Source: an uncultured Actinobaculum sp. (GTDB taxonomy: Bacteria > Actinomycetota > Actinomycetes > Actinomycetales > Actinomycetaceae). From it: a DNA stretch of 36,235 nt. The DNA lies in NCBI GenBank assembly GCA_938020505.1, contig CALIHR010000041.1, positions 1-36,235 on the forward strand, read 5' to 3'. How positions within the stretch are numbered: the first letter of the stretch is position 1; every line of letters starts with the position of its first letter. Positions 15,042 to 23,629 of the stretch are shown in pieces. The notes under the pieces were generated by a model, which saw only the letters and a program-made list of their open reading frames with translations, did no database searches and was not told the origin of the DNA. The position numbers and the translations under genes were made by a program.

Positions 15042-16379
15042 GTGACAGAGAAACACCAACCCGAATCTCTTGCCGTGCACACGCGTTTGGCGCATCAAAC
15101 GCACGTCGTCCTCAGGCTCGGACAATACATGCTGGCTTCCGGAGCGTCCGCTTTTCGGGTGCAGGACGGCATGGAGCGCCTCGCCCGAGCGGTGGGCATC
15201 GAAAGGCTCCACGTCCAAATGACGTACACGACCATCACGGCGACGGCCTGGGCCAACGGGACCTTCCGCACGGAGGTCGTCGAGCAGCGAAACCTCGGGG
15301 TGAACGCCGACCGCATCGACCGTTTCAACGCATACGTTCAGTCTCTGCCCGCCTCGCTCCTCGTCGAGGACGCCGTCAGAGACATCGAGAAGATTCACGG
15401 GCGTCCGGTGCTCTACTCGATTCCCGTCTCCTCCGTCGCCTCCGGCCTGGCCTGCGCGGGCTTCGCCTTCCTCAACAAGGGCGGGCTCGTCGAATGCCTG
15501 GCCGTGCTCGTCGCGGCGCTCGTCGGGCAGGCGGTTCGCAGGCTGCTTCTCAAACGCCACGTCAACCACTTCATGACGTGGATGGTCTGCGGCTTCGCCG
15601 CGTCGGGCCTCTACATGGCCATCGTCGGCTCCCTTCAGAGCACCGCCGTCATCGACGCGACGCATCAAGCGGGCATGGTCTCGGCCGTCCTCTTCCTCGT
15701 TCCAGGTTTTCCCCTTGTCACATCGATACTGGACCTCATACGCCAAGACTTCATCGCGGGCATCTCCCGCGGAACCTACGTCGTCATGCTGCTCATCGCG
15801 ACGGCGGCGTCCGTTTGGGCCGTCTCGAGCATCTTCGACTGGTCGATCTCCACCACCCAGCCCGGCTACCGCCTCGAGCCCCTGCCGCTGGCCGCGGGGC
15901 GGGCCCTCGCGACCTTCATCGCCGCCTACGGCTTCGCCATGCTGTTCAACGCACCCGCGCAGGCCTGCCTGCTCGCCGGGCTGAACGGCACGATCATCAA
16001 CGTCGCCAGGCTCGTCGGCCAGGACGCCGACCTCAACCCCGTAGGCGCCGTCGGCATCGCCGCATTCTTCGCCGGCATCATCGCCCATGTCTTCTCTCGC
16101 CATTCTCGTTTCTCACGCGTCACCCTTTCGGTTCCGGCGGTCGTCGTCATGATTCCGGGAGTCCCGCTCTACCGCGCGATGACGGCCATGAGCGCCGGCC
16201 AAGACGTGCTGACGGCCCTCGAGTCGACGGTCACGCTGCTTTTGACGACGACGGCGATCGGCGTCGGCCTCGCGCTGGCCCGCGTCGTCACCGACCGCCA
16301 CTGGCGGATGGAGGAACCCCCAGAGCTCCCGACCTTGGGAGACTCAACCCCGACGATCCCCGAGCCTTTCCGCCGCTGA
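15042..16379 (+). CDS. thrE: Threonine/serine exporter, ThrE family
   Basis: The 445-residue membrane protein starts at GTG 15042. The N-terminal hydrophilic domain (about 1-115) has LGQYMLASGASAFRVQDGME and VQMTYTTITATAW, the conserved start of ThrE. About ten hydrophobic helices follow, including AGMVSAVLFLVPGFPLVTSI (a family hallmark) and VPAVVVMIPGVPLYRAM in the second half. ThrE proteins export L-threonine and L-serine by proton antiport. The length is near that of the fused single-chain form. It is divergent from ilvB. Since threonine is the precursor of isoleucine, a link in control is plausible but not shown. Confidence 0.9.
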   Translation: MTEKHQPESLAVHTRLAHQTHVVLRLGQYMLASGASAFRVQDGMERLARAVGIERLHVQMTYTTITATAWANGTFRTEVVEQRNLGVNADRIDRFNAYVQSLPASLLVEDAVRDIEKIHGRPVLYSIPVSSVASGLACAGFAFLNKGGLVECLAVLVAALVGQAVRRLLLKRHVNHFMTWMVCGFAASGLYMAIVGSLQSTAVIDATHQAGMVSAVLFLVPGFPLVTSILDLIRQDFIAGISRGTYVVMLLIATAASVWAVSSIFDWSISTTQPGYRLEPLPLAAGRALATFIAAYGFAMLFNAPAQACLLAGLNGTIINVARLVGQDADLNPVGAVGIAAFFAGIIAHVFSRHSRFSRVTLSVPAVVVMIPGVPLYRAMTAMSAGQDVLTALESTVTLLLTTTAIGVGLALARVVTDRHWRMEEPPELPTLGDSTPTIPEPFRR

Positions 16380-16486
16380 CCGCACCGCGCACCGCGGCGA
16401 AGGCGGATGCGGCAAAATACGTCGCAGGCGCGCCAAAAGATCGGCTGCGGCAAAAGCCGCGCGGCTGCGGCCCAAAAAGGGGGCGG

Positions 16487-18109
16487 TCACAAAGTTCCGA
16501 GGATGTGCGCCAGCAGAATCTTCACGATCATCGCCACCGGATAGACGAGCGCGTATCCCAGCGCAACGCGCGGATCGGCCCCGGTTCTGCCGTTTGCAAA
16601 GGCTAGGACGGCCGGCTGGGTCTGCGCGCCTCCGAGCAGGCCGGAAAGCTTCGTCCCGCCCATCTTGAACACGCCGCGCATGACGATGTAGAGCAAGGCG
16701 GCCACGATCGTCGTCGTAATGAAGCCCAAGATGAAAATCTTCCACCAGTGGCCTCCCGAGAACGCCTCAAGGATCTGGGTTCCGGCGTTGGTTCCGGCGC
16801 GAGCGAGGAACATGAGCAGCCCCAGCTCGGCCAGAACCGCGTTCGAGGTGCTCGGCAAAGCGGTTATGAACGGCCCGATCCTGCCGACCTTTCCCATGAT
16901 CAAGCCCACGATCAGAATGCCGGCGGCATACCCCAGGGCGAAGTGTCCGCCGCCCGGGATCGGGAATTCGATTTCGCCGATGAAGTATCCGAGGGCCAAG
17001 CCCAGGCCCAGCGTCACGGGATTGATGTCGCTCAGGCCCTTCGACGAGTCGCCGAGCCACTTCGAGATTTCTTTGAGTTTGAGGGTGGGGCCGACGACGC
17101 GCACGCGGTCGCCCAGCTCGACCATGAAGTTCGGCATGGCGAGCATGTCGGCGTCGCCCCTGCGAACCCGCGATATCTTGGCCCCCCATCGCTCTTCGAG
17201 CTCTTTGTCGAGTTCGGCCACCGTCTTTCCCGCGTGGCTGTGCTTGGACACCGTGATGCGCCGGAAATCGAGCATTCGGCGATCCGAGCGCAGCGAATGG
17301 CTCGACTTGTGTCCGAGGTGCCTGAGCGCGTCGTTGACGTTCTCGATCGTGCCGACGACCGTCACAAGGTCGTCTTTCTCGAGCACCTCGTCGTTGTCGG
17401 GGATCCAGATCGGCCCCTCTTCTCCGCGGCGCATGCGGGAAATCTCAATGGGCCCGCCCAGTTCGGCCTCAATCTGCTGGACCGTGGGGCGGTCGTCGCG
17501 TTCGACGCGCACGTTGTAATGCGTGACGGGATCGGGCGCGTCGGTGTCTCCGGGGGCCTTGCGCAATGCGAGCTGCGCGGCGACGATCATGCCCAAAACA
17601 CCGAACAGATAGGAGACGGCGTACCCGACTGTCGCGAGCGACTCCTGCCCGGACGCCTCGCCCGCGGCGGCGAGCGCGGGGGTGTTCGTGATGCCGCCGG
17701 CGAACGTTCCCGCTATGATTCCCGAGTCCATGGCGAAGACGTACCTGCCGACGAGGAAGGTGCAGGCGGCCGCGACGATGAGGATTCCCGCCATAGCAGC
17801 GATCGGCTGCGCCGCGTGTTTGAGGGACTGGAAGAAGCTCCTGCCCGAACTGTTGCCGATGGCAAAGGCGAAGATGGCCAAGCCCAAAATGCCGACCTCT
17901 TGCGAGATGATCGTCCCGCCCTTGTCCGGTTTGGCCGGAATGCCGAGGTGAACCCCGTAGGCGGAGACGGCGATGGCCAGGAAGAGCACAGCCGCTGCGC
18001 CCAGGCCGACCCCCTTTATCTTCCTTTCTCCCAGGTACATGCCAACACCCACCAGAAGGAAGGTGAAAAGGACGTGATGGTTTGCCAGGTATTCCAGAAC
18101 GGTTTTCAC
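16487..18109 (-). CDS. AspT/YidE-family transporter (aspartate:alanine exchanger type)
   Basis: This 540-residue protein has the duplicated layout of the family. A helical block (about 1-180) includes GILGLAIFAFAIGNSSGRSF and GTFAGGITNTPALAAA. Two RCK-C (TrkA-C) domains follow (about 190-275 and 285-365). The second helical block (about 370-540) repeats the motif as LLGGAQTQPAVLAFA. AspT exchanges aspartate for alanine across the membrane and so helps to make proton motive force; many relatives have other, unknown substrates. The RCK-C pair suggests gating by a cytosolic ligand. The neighbouring ilv and thrE genes fit an amino-acid or keto-acid substrate. The gene is convergent with thrE. Confidence 0.85.
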   Translation of the reverse strand: MKTVLEYLANHHVLFTFLLVGVGMYLGERKIKGVGLGAAAVLFLAIAVSAYGVHLGIPAKPDKGGTIISQEVGILGLAIFAFAIGNSSGRSFFQSLKHAAQPIAAMAGILIVAAACTFLVGRYVFAMDSGIIAGTFAGGITNTPALAAAGEASGQESLATVGYAVSYLFGVLGMIVAAQLALRKAPGDTDAPDPVTHYNVRVERDDRPTVQQIEAELGGPIEISRMRRGEEGPIWIPDNDEVLEKDDLVTVVGTIENVNDALRHLGHKSSHSLRSDRRMLDFRRITVSKHSHAGKTVAELDKELEERWGAKISRVRRGDADMLAMPNFMVELGDRVRVVGPTLKLKEISKWLGDSSKGLSDINPVTLGLGLALGYFIGEIEFPIPGGGHFALGYAAGILIVGLIMGKVGRIGPFITALPSTSNAVLAELGLLMFLARAGTNAGTQILEAFSGGHWWKIFILGFITTTIVAALLYIVMRGVFKMGGTKLSGLLGGAQTQPAVLAFANGRTGADPRVALGYALVYPVAMIVKILLAHILGTL

Positions 18110-18140
18110 GAACGGCCTCCGAGTGGTCGGTCACCTTGAC

Positions 18141-18173
18141 GGGAACACCCTCTATTGTGTTCCCTACAACACA
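18141..18173 (-). promoter_or_regulatory. Overlapping inverted repeats upstream of the AspT-like gene
   Basis: GGGAACAC (18141-18148) and GTGTTCCC (18157-18164) form a perfect 8-bp inverted repeat. TGTGTT (18156-18161) and AACACA (18168-18173) form a second that shares the GTGTT segment. The pair lies 32-64 bp before the start codon. It could be a tandem operator with GTGTT half-sites, or two mutually exclusive RNA hairpins. Confidence 0.5.
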
Positions 18174-18272
18174 CGGAAGTCTGGGGCGGGAGTCCCAAAA
18201 TCGCACGTTTTCCCGCAGCAGGATGCGACATTCTCCCGCGAGAAGGCCTCGGCGATGAAACTCGGGGCGGGC

Positions 18273-20105
18273 TCAAGGGAGCCGGCGGACGGCGCCTTTG
18301 TCCGCGCTCGTGGCCATCGCCGCGTACGCCTGCAGGGCCTTGGAGACCTTTCTGTCGCGAGAGCCCGGCTTCCACGGAAGCGAGCCCTTGGCGGCGCGGC
18401 GCCGGGCGAGTTCGTCGTCGGAGACGTCAAGCTTGAGCGTCCGCGAGGGGATGTCGATGACGATCACATCCCCCTCTTCGATCAGCCCGACGGCGCCGCC
18501 GGCTGCGGCTTCCGGCGAAATGTGGCCGATCGACAGCCCTGAGGTGCCGCCGGAGAAGCGCCCGTCGGTGATGAGCCCGCACACCTTCCCAAGCCCCAGG
18601 CCTTTGAGGAACGTCGTCGGGTACAGCATCTCCTGCATGCCCGGGCCTCCCTTGGGGCCTTCATAAAGGATGACGACGACGTCGCCCGGCTTGACGGCCT
18701 TGGACAAGATGAGCTCGACGCCGGCCTCTTGCGACTCAACGACGCGGGCGCGGCCTTCGAAGTGGAAGAGCGACTCGTCCACGCCGGCCGTCTTGACGAC
18801 GGCGCCGTCCTCGGCGATGTTGCCGAAAAGCACGGCGAGCCCGCCGTCCTTCGTATAGGCCTCCTCGACCGATCGAATGCATCCGGAGACGGAATCGGTG
18901 TCGAGGCTCTCCCACGTGGCGTCTTGCGAGAAGGGCTTGGTGGTGCGCACGCGCCCCGGCGCGGCCCTGAATCTGTCGAGCGCCTCCTCGCAGGGGCTGC
19001 CGCCGCGAATGTCCCAACGCTTAAGCCACGCGTCGAGGTCGTCGGCGTGGACGGCGTGGACGTCGCGGCGGAGCAGTCCGGCGCGGTCAAGCTCGCCGAG
19101 GAGCGCCGGGATGCCGCCGGCTCGGTGGAAGTTCTCGATGTGCCAGTCGTAGGAGTTCGGCGCTATTTTCGCCAGGCACGGCACTTTGCGGGAGAGGTCG
19201 TCGATGTCGCGCAGCGTAAAGTCGACCTCGCCCTCCTGCGCGGCGGCGAGGGTGTGGAGGATCGTGTTTGTGGACCCTCCCATGGCGATGTCCATCGACA
19301 TGGCGTTGAGGAATGCGTCGCGGGTGGCGATGCTGCGGGGAAGCACCGTATCGTCGTCCCGCTCGTAGTGTCGCTTGCACAAATCGACGATGCGCCGCCC
19401 CGCCTCGACGAACAGGTCGCGGCGGCGGCGCGCCGTTGCGAGGGTCGAGCCGTTTCCCGGGAGCGAGAGTCCGAGGGCCTCGGTCAGGCAGTTCATGGAA
19501 TTGGCCGTGAACATGCCCGAGCATGAGCCGCACGTCGGACACGCGTTTTCCTCAACCAGCCCGAGCTGGTCGTCGCTCAGCCCGTCGTCGGCGGACAGGG
19601 CGATGGCGTCGATCAAATCGGTGCGGTGCTCAATGACGCCGTCGACCGGCGCCCCCGATTCCATGGGTCCGCCGGAAACGAAAATCGCGGGGATGTTGAG
19701 CCGGAGGGCCGCCATGAGCATCCCCGGCGTGATCTTGTCGCAATTCGATATGCACACGAGTGCGTCCGCCGTGTGCGCATTGACCATGTACTCGACCGAG
19801 TCGGCGATGACCTCGCGGGAGGGAAGCGAGTACAGCATGCCCGAATGGCCCATCGCGATGCCGTCGTCAACGGCGATGGTGTTGAACTCGCGCCCCACGC
19901 CCCCGGCCTCCGCGATGGCCTCGCACACGAGCGAGCCCATGTTCTTCAGATGGACGTGCCCGGGGACGAAACCCGTGTAGGAGTTGGCGACGGCGATGAT
20001 CGGCTTGCCGAAATCGGAGCCTTTCATCCCGGTGGCGCGCCAGAGTGCGCGGGCGCCGGCCATATTGCGTCCGGTGGTGGACGTAGCGGATCGCAGCTGC
20101 GGCAT
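18273..20105 (-). CDS. ilvD: Dihydroxy-acid dehydratase
   Basis: The 610-residue protein starts at ATG 20105 with GGAAGGAAA upstream. It dehydrates 2,3-dihydroxy acids to the keto acids that precede valine, leucine and isoleucine, using an Fe-S cluster. The cluster cysteines are visible in CISNCDKITPGM and ACPTCGSCSGMFTANSMNCL; AVDDGIAMGHSGM and the C-terminal DGRFSGGTSGLSIGH are further signatures. The length suits the long IlvD form (about 610-620). It stands apart from ilvBNC, only 44 bp after the efeB stop on the same strand. It therefore either has a promoter inside that gap or efeB, or receives read-through from the iron genes. Confidence 0.97.
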   Translation of the reverse strand: MPQLRSATSTTGRNMAGARALWRATGMKGSDFGKPIIAVANSYTGFVPGHVHLKNMGSLVCEAIAEAGGVGREFNTIAVDDGIAMGHSGMLYSLPSREVIADSVEYMVNAHTADALVCISNCDKITPGMLMAALRLNIPAIFVSGGPMESGAPVDGVIEHRTDLIDAIALSADDGLSDDQLGLVEENACPTCGSCSGMFTANSMNCLTEALGLSLPGNGSTLATARRRRDLFVEAGRRIVDLCKRHYERDDDTVLPRSIATRDAFLNAMSMDIAMGGSTNTILHTLAAAQEGEVDFTLRDIDDLSRKVPCLAKIAPNSYDWHIENFHRAGGIPALLGELDRAGLLRRDVHAVHADDLDAWLKRWDIRGGSPCEEALDRFRAAPGRVRTTKPFSQDATWESLDTDSVSGCIRSVEEAYTKDGGLAVLFGNIAEDGAVVKTAGVDESLFHFEGRARVVESQEAGVELILSKAVKPGDVVVILYEGPKGGPGMQEMLYPTTFLKGLGLGKVCGLITDGRFSGGTSGLSIGHISPEAAAGGAVGLIEEGDVIVIDIPSRTLKLDVSDDELARRRAAKGSLPWKPGSRDRKVSKALQAYAAMATSADKGAVRRLP

Positions 20106-20149
20106 TGGTTTCCTTCCAGAAGAACAACGCCACAAGCATACTCTTGGTC

Positions 20150-21481
20150 TTAAGAGAACAAAGCCTGCCCTACGTACTCATCCCCCTCCTTGATCCCGGG
20201 CGGAATCACGAACAGCGCCGAAGCCGTGGTCTGCAGGTACTCCGTGAGCAGGTCGCTCGACATCTTCCTGAGGATCCGTATGAAGTTATTTTCGGGGTTG
20301 CGCACGAAGGCGATGAAGAACAGACCGCCTTGGAGCCGCCCCAGGCTGTCCGACCCCTCCATGAAGTTGTAGCCGCGCCGGAGCATCCTGTGCCCCGAGT
20401 TGTGGTCGGGGTGCATGAGCGCCATGTGCGACTCTTTGTCAATGACGGTTTCGCCCTTCTGGTCCTTCTTCTTGAAGTTCGGGGCGGTGAACTCCTTGCC
20501 GCCTGAAAGCGGAGCGCCCTCGATCTTGTCGCGGCCGATGATGTTCTCCTGCTCGGAGAGGACGAGGTCGTCCCACACTTCCATCATCATCTTGATCTTG
20601 CGGCACGCCATGTAGGCGCCGCCCTCCCAGAGGCCGCCGTCCGGGTCGCCCTTTTGAATCCACAGACTCTCGGAGAGGTAGTCCGCCTCGTCGGACTTGA
20701 TGTTGTTCGTCCCGTCCTTGAAGCCGAAGAGGTTGCGCGGGGTCGCCTGCGACTTCGACGTCGACGACGTCCGCCCATAGCCGAGCTGGCTCCAGCGCAC
20801 CGAGGCCCGCCCGAAGGCGATTCGCGAGAGATTGTGGATCGCGTGCATGGCGACCATGGGGTCCTCGGCGCACGCTTGGACGACAAGGTCTCCCCCGCAC
20901 CTGGCCGGATCGAGCTTTTCGGCGGACATGCGCGGAATCTCGGCGAGAAGAAGCTTCGGCTTTTTGCCTGCTATGCCGAACCGGTCGACGCCGTCGGCGG
21001 TCCTGAACAGGGTCGAGCCGAAGCCGAAGGTAATCGTCAAGCCCGAAGGGCCCAAGTTCATGGTCTCGCCCGTGTCGTCGGGCGGGACCTCCTTGAAAGA
21101 CTTCATCGGGTTGACGAGCTCTCCGGCCATGAGTTTCTCGGCGGCAAGCGTCCAATCCTTGAGGAGCTCGATGAGGTCCTCGCGGGATTTCGTCGTGACG
21201 TCGTAGGCCGCCGTGTGCATCTGCTGCTGCTGCGGGGTGACGATGCCGCTCTGGTGCTTGCCTCGGAACGGGTATCGCACCGCGTCGACGTCGGCTTTCT
21301 TCTCGCCTTCTTCGACGCCGCTGGAGCGCCCGAACGGATAGCCGACGGCGGCGCCCGCGCCGAGGCCGAGTGCGGCGAGGCCGCCCCCGAGGAGCACCGC
21401 GCGGCGGCTCACTCCTCGGGGCGCCTCTTCCTCAGTCTCGGGAACCTCGGAAGACTCAAATTCCGAATCTTCGGAACTCAT
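20150..21481 (-). CDS. efeB: EfeB deferrochelatase/DyP-type peroxidase
   Basis: The 443-residue protein has a Tat signal (VSRRAVLLGGG at about 24-34, then a hydrophobic stretch) for folded export with haem. The DyP motif GFKDGTNN (253-260) carries the distal aspartate, and H352 in ESHMALMHPDH is the likely proximal haem ligand, followed by RMLRRGYNF. EfeB oxidises ferrous to ferric iron for EfeU or releases iron from haem, outside the membrane. The acidic first 20 residues before the Tat motif are longer than usual. It is last in efeU-efeO-efeB, 15 bp after efeO, with AAGGAGG upstream. Confidence 0.95.
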   Translation of the reverse strand: MSSEDSEFESSEVPETEEEAPRGVSRRAVLLGGGLAALGLGAGAAVGYPFGRSSGVEEGEKKADVDAVRYPFRGKHQSGIVTPQQQQMHTAAYDVTTKSREDLIELLKDWTLAAEKLMAGELVNPMKSFKEVPPDDTGETMNLGPSGLTITFGFGSTLFRTADGVDRFGIAGKKPKLLLAEIPRMSAEKLDPARCGGDLVVQACAEDPMVAMHAIHNLSRIAFGRASVRWSQLGYGRTSSTSKSQATPRNLFGFKDGTNNIKSDEADYLSESLWIQKGDPDGGLWEGGAYMACRKIKMMMEVWDDLVLSEQENIIGRDKIEGAPLSGGKEFTAPNFKKKDQKGETVIDKESHMALMHPDHNSGHRMLRRGYNFMEGSDSLGRLQGGLFFIAFVRNPENNFIRILRKMSSDLLTEYLQTTASALFVIPPGIKEGDEYVGQALFS

Positions 21482-21496
21482 TGCTTCGAGTCCTCC

Positions 21497-22705
21497 TTAC
21501 TTCTTAGACGTCGATTCCCCGGCGTCTTTGAGGATCGCCTCGGTCAGCTTTGCCAACGGCTTGCGCAGGGCATTGACGGAGTCCGAAAGCTGCTTGCGCT
21601 GCGCCTCGTTGAGCTTGTCGTAGTAGACGTAGCCGTCGCCCTGCTTGTACTTGTCGAGCTCGGTTTGAAGCTGGCCGAAGCGCTTGGAAATCTCCTTGGC
21701 CAGCGCCGGGTCCTTCTTCTTGGCGATCGCTTCGACGTTGCCGTAGGCGACCTTCGCGCCTTCGACGTTCGCCTGGAAGTCCCACAGATCGGTGTGGGAG
21801 AAGGCTTCCTCCTCGCCCGTGATCTTCGTGGTTGCGACCTCCTCGAGCAGGTTGATGGCGCCGTTCGAGATGTCGGCGAGGTTGACGGAGAAGTCCTTGG
21901 CGTACACCAGGTCGTATAGCTTCTGGGTGTCCGCGACGAGCTGCTCGGAGGCCTTCGCCCTCTGCTCGGCGTTCAACCCCTCGAAGCCGTCGGGGCGCCA
22001 GAGGTCTTTCTCAATGTAGTGCCACCCCTTCCACGCGCGGGTGCCTTTGTCTTCCGTCTCCTGCCAATCGGCCTCGCGCTCGTCGAGGGCGGGATCGAGG
22101 TCGCCGAATTTCTCGGCCGTCGGCTCGATCCTCTCGTAGTGCTGACGGGTCGCGGCATAGAGGGAGCGCGCCTTGTCGAGGTCGCCCGCCTTGTACGCTT
22201 CGGCGAACGCCTTCGTCTTCTCGAGGAGCTGGCCGGCCTGGTCGCGGTTGTAGGCGTTGTAGTTCGAAACGGCCTGGTCTTGGAGCTTCTTCTCGTCGCC
22301 GCCGGCCTCGACCTTCTTGCCCGAATCGCTGACCGTGAACTTCTTCGCCCCGACCAGCGCGCCGACCATGTTCTTCTTGCAGGCCGTATAGTAGCTGCCG
22401 GGCTCAAGCACCACGGTGTACTTCACGGTGGTGCCGGGGGCCAGGTTCTCCCGCTCGCCGACGATTCGAAGCTTGTCCGGGGCCAGAATCTCAAATTCGT
22501 TCTTGACCGTGCCCTCGTTCTTGAGGGTGAAGACGACCCTGCCGGATTCCGCCTTCGCCGCCGAGACGTCGCATTTGTCGTCGGCGATGGTAACGCTGAG
22601 CCTCTGGGAGCCGCTCGATCCGCCCTTGTCGGAGGCGTCGTCGTTCGACACGCAGCCGGCAAGCAAAAAGGCCGCAGCGGCAGCAGAAGATAGCAACTTA
22701 CGCAT
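21497..22705 (-). CDS. efeO: EfeO iron-uptake lipoprotein
   Basis: The 402-residue protein has a lipobox (FLLAGC, Cys18) and is thus membrane-anchored. Residues about 35-125 are a cupredoxin-like domain (GRVVFTLKNEGTVKNEFEIL, then YYTACKKNMVG). The C-terminal imelysin/M75 domain has the metal-binding HxxE in KGWHYIEKDLW. EfeO is thought to bind iron and hand it to the permease EfeU. AAGGAA precedes ATG 22705, and the gene overlaps the end of efeU by 8 bp, so the two are likely translationally coupled. Confidence 0.95.
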   Translation of the reverse strand: MRKLLSSAAAAAFLLAGCVSNDDASDKGGSSGSQRLSVTIADDKCDVSAAKAESGRVVFTLKNEGTVKNEFEILAPDKLRIVGERENLAPGTTVKYTVVLEPGSYYTACKKNMVGALVGAKKFTVSDSGKKVEAGGDEKKLQDQAVSNYNAYNRDQAGQLLEKTKAFAEAYKAGDLDKARSLYAATRQHYERIEPTAEKFGDLDPALDEREADWQETEDKGTRAWKGWHYIEKDLWRPDGFEGLNAEQRAKASEQLVADTQKLYDLVYAKDFSVNLADISNGAINLLEEVATTKITGEEEAFSHTDLWDFQANVEGAKVAYGNVEAIAKKKDPALAKEISKRFGQLQTELDKYKQGDGYVYYDKLNEAQRKQLSDSVNALRKPLAKLTEAILKDAGESTSKK

Positions 22706-23561
22706 TGTTATTCCTTACCTGGTTTGAAACAGAGGACTTTCCGCGCACCTGTCGCGCGAACAGCGGCAGACACACGATGAGATAGACAGCCCAACCGAGG
22801 ATCTGCAAGAGCGTGGGGCCCAGGAGGACTTTTAGCTGGAAAAAGGCGTCGAGGAGGTTGAACCACCACGACGATGCGTGGTCTGCGATCGTCTCAGTGA
22901 AGTCGTAGACGGTGTGTCCATGTCCCGGAATCAATCCGGACTCTTGGAGGTCGTTGATCCCGTACGCGACTATTCCCGCCGCCACGACGATGAGGAGGCA
23001 ACCCGTCACCGCGAAGAAGGACCTGAGGTTGACGACGACGGATCCCCTGTAGACGAGATACCCGATGACGACGGCGGCGGCGAGCCCCAAAACGAGCCCG
23101 GCGATCGGAGCCGCGCCGTTTCCCCTCTCGACGCCGGACTTGACTGTCGGCCATATGAACAGCGCGGTCTCGAGGCCCTCTCTGCCGACTGCGAGAATGG
23201 CGACCCAGGCGATTCCCATCGCCGACCCGCCCTGCAGGGCGCTGTCCGCCGCCTCGCGAAGCTCTTTGGAAAGCGTGCGCGCGTTCTTTCCCATCCAAAA
23301 GATCATCCACGTGACGAAGCCCACGGCGATGAGCGACAGCGTTCCGCCGATGATCTCCTGAGCTTGAAAGGTCAATGTGGACGGGCCCCACGTCATGAAG
23401 GCCCCGGCGCCCGCGGGAACGGCGACGGCCACCGCCACGCCGATCCACAGATATTTGAGGACGTCTCTGCGTCCGGCCTTGACAAGGTAGGCCACCAGAA
23501 TGCCGACGATAAGCGACGCCTCGACGCCCTCTCTAAGAGCGATGACAAAGGCGCTGAGCAT
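22698..23561 (-). CDS. efeU: EfeU iron permease (FTR1 family)
   Basis: The 287-residue protein has about seven membrane helices and the two FTR1 iron-binding motifs: REGVE at 10-14 and REGLE at 127-131. It carries ferric iron formed on the outer face by EfeB/EfeO. The C-terminal half has HGHTVYDFTETIADHASSWW, also found in bacterial EfeU. AGGAGGGG lies before ATG 23561. It heads the efeUOB unit, with an iron-box candidate about 22-40 bp upstream, so expression should rise when iron is scarce. Confidence 0.95.
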   Translation of the reverse strand: MLSAFVIALREGVEASLIVGILVAYLVKAGRRDVLKYLWIGVAVAVAVPAGAGAFMTWGPSTLTFQAQEIIGGTLSLIAVGFVTWMIFWMGKNARTLSKELREAADSALQGGSAMGIAWVAILAVGREGLETALFIWPTVKSGVERGNGAAPIAGLVLGLAAAVVIGYLVYRGSVVVNLRSFFAVTGCLLIVVAAGIVAYGINDLQESGLIPGHGHTVYDFTETIADHASSWWFNLLDAFFQLKVLLGPTLLQILGWAVYLIVCLPLFARQVRGKSSVSNQVRNNNA

Positions 23562-23582
23562 GGAACCCCTCCTCGAATCGGG

Positions 23583-23601
23583 TTAGGCTTTGCTTACCTT
23601 A
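23583..23601 (-). promoter_or_regulatory. DtxR/IdeR iron-box candidate before efeU
   Basis: On the minus strand this 19-mer reads TAAGGTAAGCAAAGCCTAA. I count 13 of 19 matches to the palindromic DtxR consensus TTAGGTTAGGCTAACCTAA, with both outer arms well kept. It lies 22-40 bp before the efeU start. Confidence 0.7.
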
Positions 23602-23629
23602 CTATCTCAAGCGGGAGAAGCGAAACCCT

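Noticed and set aside
15035..16606. 523-residue frame overlapping thrE in another frame
   Set aside because: Arg/Pro-rich shadow; the thrE frame has clear membrane helices and family motifs.
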